Positions 1 through 5,018 of a stretch of 7,265 bases of DNA are shown here, one piece after another. Each line of letters opens with the position of its first letter. The first letter of the stretch is position 1. Below the pieces are notes generated by a model. That model was not told the DNA's origin. It did no database searches and saw only the letters and a program-made list of their open reading frames with translations. Position numbers and translations under genes: made by a program. Source of the DNA: Clostridia bacterium (GTDB taxonomy: Bacteria > Bacillota > Clostridia > Christensenellales > Borkfalkiaceae); contig JAFOHH010000114.1 in the NCBI GenBank assembly GCA_017421905.1, forward strand, positions 1-7,265, given 5' to 3'.

Positions 1-1395
1 CAAAGTGCTTACCTTGTAGTTAAGCGCGCTTTAGAAGCGTTTATTCTTGCTTATCTTCTCTTTATTGCCGTTAGTGCCGCTTTTTACGGAAACGTGCTCG
101 TCGTTTGCCACGGCGAATACTTTACCGCATTTTTGTTTGCACTTGGCTGTGGTGCGCTATTCCCCGCCCTTCTCTTCGTGCCCGGCGGCAGAAAAACAAT
201 CGTATTGCAAAACGAAAAAATTTGTATTACCAAAACGCCCCAAAACCCCACCGCTTTTTATGCGAGAGAGGATTTAATCCGTGCAAGCCGCACCGTTTCC
301 CCTCTTATGCGGTTGCTTGGCGCGTGCCGATTGGATTTCGTTTTCCCAAGCGGCATTTATACCGTATACCTTCGCAATAAAGATTTTTATTATTTAGATT
401 TCTTTTTCGAGCATTCGCTCGAAGCACCCCAAATAAAGCAAAAGCAAACGGAGCTGGACGATGCCTTTTACGTGCATCCGCACTTTATAAACGCGCTTTT
501 GTTGGGCGTAAAAACGTTTGCTCTTCTTGCAGTTGCCTCTTTATTCCTTTTGCCCGTTGTGGCAGGCGTGCTGCACGCAAACGGCATTACGCTTTCCTCC
601 TTCCTCCCCGAAGAAACCTTTGTAATTCGCATATTCGTACTATTTATTATATTGCTTGCAGCAAGCATTGCAATCGGCGGAGTAACCGCCCTTAGCTATC
701 TTATTTATCTTTCTACGATAAACGAAAACTATCGCTTTTCGGCGAAAAACGATACGATTCTTATTTCCAAGGGAAAATTTGCTACGACCACGCACCTGTT
801 TAAAGCAAGCAATCTCCGCGTTGTTAAGCAGTCTTGCCCCGTATTTTCTCTACTGGGAAAAAATAAAACCCTTTCCCTTTGCTTTGCAGAAGGAAAACGC
901 CGCTTTATTACCACCTTTGGCGGACAAGCGGTAACGGACGAAGAGCTTGCAGAATTTCACGAGCTCGTGCCCGGATTTACCCCTGCCCCCTGCCCCAAAC
1001 AACCCTTTAAACGGTTTTTGCCCACGCTTACGGTGGCGGTAATTTGCGCTTATGCGCCCATCGTGCTGTTTTCCTTTTTAATGTCGCCCATGGTGGTGGT
1101 TTTAGCCGCCCCCGTAACGGCGGCGCTTATCTTCCGCTTTAAGCACTATTCCTTTGGCGAAACGGATACCTGCATCACCCTGCAAACGGGTATATTTACC
1201 CTGCATTGCACGACGATATGCAAAAGTGCCGTTTGTGCCGTGCGCGTTCATAAAGCGCTTATTGCGCGTGCCTTTCGCGTTTTCAATGCAGAAATTTGCC
1301 TTACTTTTACCGAAAGTAGCTTAAATTTGGCCGCTCTTAATAAAAAAGAACGGGATATTATGGCGAATCTGATAAAATCGGTTAAAAATAATTGA
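1..1395 (+). CDS. bPH2-domain (YdbT-like) multi-pass membrane protein, 5' end missing
   Basis: The reading frame is open from base 1, so the gene starts outside the window; a GTG at 94 is in frame, but the 31 codons before it encode a plausible membrane helix, so I treat the gene as 5'-truncated (464 residues visible). About six hydrophobic segments are visible (near residues 9-29, 40-60, 165-190, 212-240, 340-361, 363-378). Between and after them lie three soluble stretches (about 64-140, 241-310, 382-460) with the pattern of bacterial PH-like bPH2/DUF304 modules: a tyrosine-containing strand, a short 'd.l.i..G' segment (clearest in NDTILISKGKF), then a variable region ending in a basic strand. 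Three modules alternating with helices match the B. subtilis YdbT layout (about 490 residues). The family's role is poorly known; an envelope function is inferred. The stop codon is part of the -35 box of the next promoter. Confidence 0.72.
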   Translation, partial: QSAYLVVKRALEAFILAYLLFIAVSAAFYGNVLVVCHGEYFTAFLFALGCGALFPALLFVPGGRKTIVLQNEKICITKTPQNPTAFYAREDLIRASRTVSPLMRLLGACRLDFVFPSGIYTVYLRNKDFYYLDFFFEHSLEAPQIKQKQTELDDAFYVHPHFINALLLGVKTFALLAVASLFLLPVVAGVLHANGITLSSFLPEETFVIRIFVLFIILLAASIAIGGVTALSYLIYLSTINENYRFSAKNDTILISKGKFATTTHLFKASNLRVVKQSCPVFSLLGKNKTLSLCFAEGKRRFITTFGGQAVTDEELAEFHELVPGFTPAPCPKQPFKRFLPTLTVAVICAYAPIVLFSFLMSPMVVVLAAPVTAALIFRFKHYSFGETDTCITLQTGIFTLHCTTICKSAVCAVRVHKALIARAFRVFNAEICLTFTESSLNLAALNKKERDIMANLIKSVKNN

Positions 1396-1420
1396 CATTT
1401 TTTTGCGAATCTTTTATAAT
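1392..1420 (+). promoter_or_regulatory. Consensus sigma-A promoter for yceD-rpmF
   Basis: TTGACA at 1392-1397 and TATAAT at 1415-1420, separated by exactly 17 bases, match the housekeeping consensus at all twelve positions. The -35 box contains the TGA stop of the upstream membrane-protein gene. The expected transcription start is near 1426-1427, about 20 bases before the preferred yceD start. A strong promoter fits a ribosomal protein transcription unit. Confidence 0.88.
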
Positions 1421-1436
1421 AATACAGCTGCATTAT

Positions 1437-1442
1437 GGGTGG
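1437..1442 (+). promoter_or_regulatory. Ribosome binding site deciding the yceD start
   Basis: GGGTGG lies four bases before the ATG at 1447. An earlier in-frame ATG at 1435 overlaps this motif, has no purine-rich site before it, and would sit only about 8 bases from the predicted transcription start. The 1447 start is therefore preferred, although the match to the anti-Shine-Dalgarno is moderate. Confidence 0.5.
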
Positions 1443-1446
1443 CATT

Positions 1447-1899
1447 ATGGAATTTGATTTATCCAAATTAAAAGCATCGGGAAAATTTGAAGTAGAGTTC
1501 GACGAAGAGTACCTTATTAGCCGTAACGATCTTTGCGATTTGCCCGACGTGCAATTTGCGTGCAATCCGCGCGTTTCCGGCCATTTATCCGTGCTGAAAA
1601 CCAGCTGCGTGGTAGATGCTGAAATTACGTATACCCTGGCGGGAAGCTGTTCTCGCTGCCTTACCGAAACCCAAAAGACCTTTACTTGTCTGCTTCAGGA
1701 AGAGTTTTTAGGGCATAGAAACGAAGAAGGCGCGTATACCTATACGTCCAACCGCCTCGTACTCGATCAGGCGATAGACGACGCGATTGCAATGTCCCTG
1801 CCCCTAAATCTTCTTTGTGCGGAAGATTGCAAAGGGCTTTGTCCCAAATGTGGTGCAAACCGAAACGTAGCTTTTTGCAGCTGCGAAACGGATTTATAA
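1447..1899 (+). CDS. yceD: YceD/DUF177 family protein, cysteine-rich
   Basis: About 150 residues, the usual family size (B. subtilis YlbN, E. coli YceD). From the ATG at 1447 the protein begins MEFDLSKLK, which suits the family N-terminus; an in-frame ATG at 1435 would add four residues. A Cys-X2-Cys (SCSRC, residues 68 and 71) lies mid-protein, and the C-terminus carries the family signature of paired cysteines (LC..DCKGLCPKCG ... CSC). The cysteine pattern suggests metal binding, which is inference. YceD-type proteins are genetically linked to 23S rRNA accumulation and are almost always encoded directly before L32; here the gap to rpmF is 32 bases and no terminator intervenes, so both are driven by the consensus promoter at 1392-1420. 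Confidence 0.88.
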   Translation: MEFDLSKLKASGKFEVEFDEEYLISRNDLCDLPDVQFACNPRVSGHLSVLKTSCVVDAEITYTLAGSCSRCLTETQKTFTCLLQEEFLGHRNEEGAYTYTSNRLVLDQAIDDAIAMSLPLNLLCAEDCKGLCPKCGANRNVAFCSCETDL

Positions 1900-1931
1900 T
1901 TAAGCCAATAAGTTAAGTGAGGTGTAGATAG

Positions 1932-2126
1932 ATGGCAGTACCTAAGTCAAAAGTTTCCAAACAGAGATCCAACAAGAGATTTTCCAGCAACTTTAAAGCA
2001 GCTCTTCCCACTCTGGTAGAATGCCCTCAATGCCACGAAATGAAACGCAGCCATAACGTATGCGAAAAATGCGGATACTACGACGGCGTGAAAGTGGTAG
2101 AAAAGAAAGAAAAGAAAGCTGAATAA
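1932..2126 (+). CDS. rpmF: Large ribosomal subunit protein bL32
   Basis: 64 residues starting MAVPKSKVSKQRSNKR, the hallmark basic N-terminus of bL32, with a zinc ribbon formed by Cys31-X2-Cys34 and Cys44-X2-Cys47. All four cysteines are present, so this is the zinc-binding form rather than a cysteine-less zinc-independent paralogue. The tail is lysine/glutamate-rich. GAGGTG at 1919-1924 gives a good ribosome binding site seven bases before the ATG. It is cotranscribed with yceD and followed within about 20 bases by a strong terminator. In many Firmicutes plsX and fatty-acid synthesis genes follow rpmF; here they do not. Confidence 0.97.
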   Translation: MAVPKSKVSKQRSNKRFSSNFKAALPTLVECPQCHEMKRSHNVCEKCGYYDGVKVVEKKEKKAE

Positions 2127-2147
2127 TTTTTTCTTATCTCGCAAAAG

Positions 2148-2180
2148 AGGCGGAGTAGATTTTATTCCGCCTGTTTTTTG
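2148..2180 (+). terminator. Intrinsic terminator of yceD-rpmF
   Basis: The arms AGGCGGA (2148-2154) and TCCGCCT (2166-2172) pair perfectly, with further weaker pairing into the loop, and are followed by TTTTTT at 2174-2179. This is a classical Rho-independent terminator 21 bases after the rpmF stop. Confidence 0.92.
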
Positions 2181-2241
2181 TGTTTAAAATCGTTACCCGT
2201 AGCGCAATAAGCGGATATTTTTAGCCATAAAGGAGAAAATT

Positions 2242-2502
2242 ATGCCCTTTACGCCCGGCGTTTACCGCCACTTTAAAGGCAACCTATACGCCGCCGCTTT
2301 AACGGCAACAAATAGCGAAAACCCAGAGGAGCTTTTCGTCGTTTACCGCGCCCTGTACGGCAAGGGAGAGATATGGATTAGACCCCTTTCCATGTGGCAG
2401 GAAACGGTTTGCGTAAACCAAACCGAGGTAAAGCGTTTTACCTTTGTGCGCCCCTTTAAAGAGGGAGAAAATCCTCTTTTTGGCGATATCGAACAGCTTT
2501 AA
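2242..2502 (+). CDS. DUF1653 family small protein
   Basis: 86 residues with the conserved pattern of DUF1653: G-x-YRHFKGNLY near the start (residues 6-16), ELFVVYRALYG in the middle, and IWIRPLSMW..ET after it. The length is typical of the stand-alone family. No signal peptide or membrane helix is visible; it should be cytosolic. The family has no established biochemical function; members are small single-domain proteins found across bacteria. AAAGGAG at 2229-2235, six bases before the ATG, is a strong ribosome binding site. The gene lies after the rpmF terminator, so it needs its own promoter; only a weak candidate is visible (TTACCC at 2193-2198, 17 bases, TATTTT at 2216-2221). Confidence 0.85.
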   Translation: MPFTPGVYRHFKGNLYAAALTATNSENPEELFVVYRALYGKGEIWIRPLSMWQETVCVNQTEVKRFTFVRPFKEGENPLFGDIEQL

Positions 2503-2604
2503 CGCGCCCTTCTCTCTTTAGAGCGAGGCGCGCAGCTTTCATGCGCTTTGCGCAGTTTCATCAGACATTCCAATTTTCGTGCAATTGCCCAAAAAACCTT
2601 AGCC

Positions 2605-2645
2605 GCGGGGTTCGTACGAACGCCGCTTTCCTTTTGTCCTTTTTT
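2605..2645 (+). terminator. Palindrome-centred hairpin with T-rich tail, possible terminator of the DUF1653 gene
   Basis: The 12-bp perfect palindrome GTTCGTACGAAC (2610-2621) is extended on both sides by GCGG (2605-2608) and CCGC (2623-2626) across a single G/G mismatch. A pyrimidine-rich run ending in six T (2640-2645) follows. It could terminate transcription from the DUF1653 gene, or be a protein-binding palindrome; the loopless centre and interrupted T tract make the terminator call uncertain. Confidence 0.4.
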
Positions 2646-2652
2646 ATAGTAA

Positions 2653-2686
2653 AAGGCGGATTTCCCGATAATGGGAAATCCGCCTT
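2653..2686. terminator. Strong 14-bp stem, probable bidirectional terminator
   Basis: AAGGCGGATTTCCC (2653-2666) pairs perfectly with GGGAAATCCGCCTT (2673-2686) around a six-base loop. The plus strand continues with GCTTATTTTG, and the minus strand with TTTTAC after CCGCC, so each side has only a modest T tract. Its position between convergent genes favours a shared terminator. Confidence 0.6.
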
Positions 2687-2692
2687 GCTTAT

Positions 2693-2738
2693 TTTGTTAA
2701 ATTTATTTAGAAAGCTTTGTTAAATTTATTTAGAAAGC
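2693..2738. repeat. Perfect 23-bp tandem duplication (two copies)
   Basis: The 23-base unit at 2693-2715 (begins TTTGTTAAAT, ends TTAGAAAGC) is repeated exactly at 2716-2738. Flanking bases differ, so there are exactly two copies. The unit is AT-rich and non-coding. Confidence 0.93.
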
Positions 2739-2748
2739 ACCGCGGCGC

Positions 2749-2782
2749 AAAAAAACCGCTACCAAGCGGAACGTTGCTTGGT
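2749..2782 (-). terminator. Intrinsic terminator of the RNA methyltransferase gene
   Basis: Read on the minus strand, ACCAAGC (2782-2776) can pair with GCTTGGT (2767-2761). Alternatively, CCGCT (2769-2765) pairs with AGCGG (2760-2756) around a TGGT loop, directly followed by seven T (2755-2749). The second hairpin has ideal terminator geometry; the first overlaps and competes with it. It lies 60-90 bases after the stop of the minus-strand gene. Confidence 0.75.
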
Positions 2783-2837
2783 TCACAAATCATTTCCCCT
2801 TGCAACGTTGCTTGGTTCACAAATCATTTCCCCTTGC
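2770..2837. repeat. Perfect 34-bp tandem duplication (two copies)
   Basis: The 34-base unit at 2770-2803 (begins AACGTTGCTTGG, ends TTTCCCCTTGC) is repeated without a mismatch at 2804-2837. It abuts the stop of the minus-strand methyltransferase gene and overlaps its terminator, so one terminator arm (GCTTGGT) is present twice. The junction creates the palindrome GCAACGTTGC (2802-2811). Confidence 0.95.
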
Positions 2838-2841
2838 CCGG

Positions 2842-3744
2842 TTAACCCTTTTGCAAAAGCGCAACGTAAAACCCTTCGTATAAATCGGTGGGGGCAACGC
2901 ACATCGTGCCGGGGAGAGAAGGGAGCGTGGGCACGCGTTCCTTTCCTGCAAAGGATATGGGCAAAACCTGCGCCTTGCACCGAGAAAGCGCATAGCGCAC
3001 TACCTCGTCGTTTTCTTCGGGGAGAATGGAGCAGGTGGAATAGACCATCGTTTTGCCCGCTTTTAGCAATCCGAGCGCCTTTACAAGCAGCTGTTTTTGT
3101 AGCGTTGCCGAGTTTTTAACCAGCTTTTCGGAAAAGGCTCGGCAGGAGCGTTCGTCGCCGGCAATCAGCGTACCGCTTCCCGAACAGGGGGCGTCTAATA
3201 AAATGCGGTCGAAACGTAAAAAATCGGAAAGGGCTTTTGCGTCCTGCACTAAAACGGAAACGCGGCTTGCGCCCTGCACGGAAAGGTTGTATTTTAACCG
3301 TTCGGCGCGCACTTTATCCTTTTCGCACGCGGTAATAAAGGCTTTTCCGCCCGTAAGGGCCGCCATTTGCGTGGTTTTGCCGCCGGGGGCTGCCGCCATA
3401 TCTAAAAGGTCTTCTCCTGCGTTTGGTTGAAGGACGATGGGCGGCAACATAGAAGAGGGGCTTTGCAGGTAAATTTTGCCCTCTGCGTAAATAGGAAGGG
3501 AACGGAGCGTTTCTTCCTGATCGGCATTAAGCGTAAAGGCAATATCGCTCCACGGCAGGGGCTCTACGGAAATGCCTGCCAAAGCAAGTTGGGAGAGAAC
3601 TTCTTCTCGGTCTGACTTTAAAGTGTTTACACGAAACGCCGTTTTCTTTTTTACCATACCTGCTATAATTTCGGGAGCTTGCTCGCCGTAAACGGCGGTA
3701 AGACGTTCCGTTAAATAGGCGGGTAACGTTTGATTTTGTTGCAT
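2842..3744 (-). CDS. RsmB/RsmF-like (NOL1/NOP2/Sun) SAM-dependent RNA m5C methyltransferase, compact form
   Basis: 300 residues from the ATG at 3744, which follows the site AGAGGA (3754-3749); an in-frame ATG at 3798 would add 18 residues but has its purine run touching the start codon. Family marks in order: FRVNTLK (residues 37-43), the SAM-binding motif DMAAAPGGKT (115-124), DAPCSG (184-189) with the motif IV cysteine Cys187, and STCS (236-239) with Cys238 in the position of the catalytic nucleophile. Such enzymes methylate cytosine-5 in rRNA or tRNA. The protein ends just after the catalytic core: it has neither the N-terminal NusB-like domain of RsmB nor the C-terminal RNA-binding extension of RsmF. 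The exact substrate cannot be told from the sequence. It is monocistronic, with its own promoter and terminator. Confidence 0.9.
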   Translation of the reverse strand: MQQNQTLPAYLTERLTAVYGEQAPEIIAGMVKKKTAFRVNTLKSDREEVLSQLALAGISVEPLPWSDIAFTLNADQEETLRSLPIYAEGKIYLQSPSSMLPPIVLQPNAGEDLLDMAAAPGGKTTQMAALTGGKAFITACEKDKVRAERLKYNLSVQGASRVSVLVQDAKALSDFLRFDRILLDAPCSGSGTLIAGDERSCRAFSEKLVKNSATLQKQLLVKALGLLKAGKTMVYSTCSILPEENDEVVRYALSRCKAQVLPISFAGKERVPTLPSLPGTMCVAPTDLYEGFYVALLQKG

Positions 3745-3748
3745 ACGG

Positions 3749-3754
3749 TCCTCT
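3749..3754 (-). promoter_or_regulatory. Ribosome binding site deciding the methyltransferase start
   Basis: On the minus strand AGAGGA precedes the ATG at 3744 by four bases. This supports 3744 rather than the upstream in-frame ATG at 3798, whose product would start with a low-complexity lysine/proline stretch unlike the family. Confidence 0.7.
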
Positions 3755-3825
3755 TTTTTTGGTTTTTTTGGGGTGAAAGGGCTTGCTTTATAGCCCATCC
3801 TCTCGCCGCAATATCTTCTTTTACC

Positions 3826-3853
3826 ATTATACCATAAGAGGAAAAATTGTCAA
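3826..3853 (-). promoter_or_regulatory. Consensus sigma-A promoter for the RNA methyltransferase gene
   Basis: On the minus strand TTGACA (3853-3848) and TATAAT (3831-3826) are separated by 16 bases, and a TG one base before the -10 gives an extended -10. Transcription should begin near 3819, giving a leader of about 75 bases. That leader contains a small GGGCT/AGCCC hairpin (3796-3779). Confidence 0.85.
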
Positions 3854-3863
3854 GCGCAAAAGA

Positions 3864-3893
3864 GAATATCCACCCCATTAAGCAACATAAAAT
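3864..3893 (+). promoter_or_regulatory. Possible sigma-E-type sporulation promoter of ylbJ
   Basis: GAATATC (3864-3870) and CATAAAAT (3886-3893), 15 bases apart, resemble the Bacillus sigma-E pattern [GT][AC]ATATT-N14/15-CATACAnT with one mismatch in each box. ylbJ is a sigma-E-regulon gene in B. subtilis. The predicted start of transcription falls almost on the annotated ATG at 3899, implying a leaderless message or a chance match. Confidence 0.35.
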
Positions 3894-3898
3894 ACCGT

Positions 3899-4969
3899 AT
3901 GACGATTTTTGTAAAAAAAGCCCATACATTCTTAAAAAGCGCAAGCAAAGCAATAGCCGTAATTTCTGCCCTAAAAGCCGCTGCGCCGCTACTTTTTACG
4001 CTGTGCGGAATGGCACTCCTCCTTGCATACCCTGCCGCTGCCATGCAAAGCGTAACGCGTGGGCTTGCGCTGTGGTTTAACGCCGTATTGCCTGCGCTAT
4101 TTCCCTTCTTTTTCCTTTCCCTTATCCTTTCAAAAAGCCAAACGCTGCGCCGCGTAGAAGGGTTTCTTTTCCCCGTAACGGAAAAATTATTCCGCCTACC
4201 GCCGCGCGTGGGAGTTATTTTTATCACCGCTCTACTTTCGGGCTACCCCGTGGGGGCAAAACTGATTGAAACCGCCGTTTGCGCGGGGGATCTCACCGCA
4301 GAAGAGGGGCGCAGAGCCTCTGCGTTTTGCATTGTTTCCGGGCCGCTTTTTTTAATGGGAACGGTGGGTCTTACCATGTTTCAAAGCCTTGCGGCAGGGC
4401 GCATTTTACTGGTAGCGCACCTTGCTTCCGCCCTTTTTATAGGCGTTTTTACGGGGCGTTTTTCCCTTGGGAAGAAAAGTAAATTAAACGCGGCGCAAGA
4501 AGGAAATATGCGGCATCGCTCTCCTATGAAAAACGCAAAAACCGCTACCCGTTTGGCGAAAACCGAACCAACGCCCGTGTACGAGGCGACGATTTCTATG
4601 CTGACGATGGGCGGAACGATTGCCCTTTTTACCGTGTTTTTGGACCTTGCGATACAAGTGGGGCTACTCAATTTTATTCTTTTTCCCCTACGCCTTATTT
4701 TTGGAGAAAACGATTTAATGCGTGCCGCCGCCGTAGGCGTGGTAGAGGTTACGCGCGGCTGCGTAGAGGTTGCGGCAATTGGGGTGTTTCCCCTTTCCGT
4801 GGCAACGGCGTGCGCTTTGCTTTCCTTTGGGGGGCTTTCCGTTTTGATGCAGGCGAAAATTTTTCTTTCTCGCGCGCAAATTAAAATAAAAACCTGCATC
4901 CTTGGAAAAGGGATGCAGGCTATCGTTGCTTTTTTTATTGCTTACGCGCTATCCGTTTTGTTTTTGTAA
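3899..4969 (+). CDS. ylbJ: Sporulation integral membrane protein YlbJ
   Basis: 356 residues, multi-pass, with the two-half layout of YlbJ/nucleoside-recognition (Gate) proteins. Diagnostic segments are LALWFNAVLPALFPFFFLS (56-74), the loop motif SGYPVGAK (114-121), FCIVSGPLF (143-151), and in the second half ISMLTMGGTIALF plus VGVVEVTRGCVEVA. A basic cytoplasmic linker (around residues 193-230) separates the halves. YlbJ is needed for spore development in Bacillus; its transported or bound ligand is unknown to me. No ribosome binding site precedes 3899; the next in-frame ATG (4010) would cut the first membrane helix, so 3899 is kept. It is divergent from the methyltransferase gene and convergent with coaD. 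In B. subtilis ylbJ follows coaD on the same strand; here it is inverted relative to coaD. Confidence 0.87.
   Translation: MTIFVKKAHTFLKSASKAIAVISALKAAAPLLFTLCGMALLLAYPAAAMQSVTRGLALWFNAVLPALFPFFFLSLILSKSQTLRRVEGFLFPVTEKLFRLPPRVGVIFITALLSGYPVGAKLIETAVCAGDLTAEEGRRASAFCIVSGPLFLMGTVGLTMFQSLAAGRILLVAHLASALFIGVFTGRFSLGKKSKLNAAQEGNMRHRSPMKNAKTATRLAKTEPTPVYEATISMLTMGGTIALFTVFLDLAIQVGLLNFILFPLRLIFGENDLMRAAAVGVVEVTRGCVEVAAIGVFPLSVATACALLSFGGLSVLMQAKIFLSRAQIKIKTCILGKGMQAIVAFFIAYALSVLFL
4893..4919 (+). other. Terminator-like hairpin inside the 3' end of ylbJ
   Basis: CCTGCATCC (4893-4901) and GGATGCAGG (4911-4919) pair perfectly around a nine-base loop; eight T follow at 4930-4937, ten bases after the stem. 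All of this is within the last 26 codons of ylbJ. The gap before the T tract is too long for a classical terminator. Confidence 0.6.
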
Positions 4970-4989
4970 CGGCGCACCGCGCAAACCGT

Positions 4990-5018
4990 ATTACCATAGT
5001 GCGGTAATTTTATTTTTT
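4990..5018 (+). terminator. Terminator of ylbJ, overlapping the end of coaD
   Basis: ATTACC (4990-4995) pairs with GGTAAT (5003-5008) around a seven-base loop, followed by TTTATTTTTT (5009-5018). The T tract is shared with the last codons and stop of the convergent coaD gene. On the minus strand the hairpin has no T tract, so I see no clear intrinsic terminator for coaD itself. Confidence 0.68.

Larger units (their letters stand above)
2503..2841. other. Gene-free gap between convergent genes, rich in hairpins and duplications
   Basis: I see no credible gene here; a 60-codon frame at 2541-2723 has no ribosome binding site and no family resemblance. The gap holds a GC-rich inverted repeat CGCGCC/GGCGCG (2503-2508, 2527-2532) without a T tract, a palindrome-centred repeat (2605-2626), a 14-bp stem (2653-2686), two perfect tandem duplications (2693-2738 and 2770-2837) and the terminator of the minus-strand methyltransferase gene. 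Confidence 0.75.

Noticed and set aside
1248..1565. Minus-strand frame of 105 codons across the end of the bPH2 gene and the start of yceD
   Set aside because: It overlaps two well-supported genes and the consensus promoter, and its product has no recognisable pattern.
2610..2621. LexA/SOS box
   Set aside because: The Firmicute box is GAAC-N4-GTTC; here the half-sites are in the opposite order (GTTC-N4-GAAC), and no gene start is nearby.
2541..2723. Plus-strand frame of 60 codons in the convergent gap
   Set aside because: It has no ribosome binding site and runs through two hairpins and one tandem duplication copy, with no family resemblance.
2693..2837. CRISPR array
   Set aside because: The repeats are directly adjacent, two copies each, with no spacers, and no cas-like gene is present.
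2778..3119. Plus-strand frame opposite the 3' part of the methyltransferase gene
   Set aside because: It lies antisense to clear methyltransferase motifs; the arginine/proline-rich product is typical of a shadow frame.
3745..3798. Upstream start (ATG at 3798) for the RNA methyltransferase
   Set aside because: It is about 20 bases from the predicted transcription start, its purine run abuts the ATG, and it adds a lysine/proline-rich stretch; the ATG at 3744 has a proper site.
4381..4899. Minus-strand frame of 172 codons inside ylbJ
   Set aside because: It is antisense to conserved YlbJ segments, and its low-complexity basic product looks like a shadow frame.
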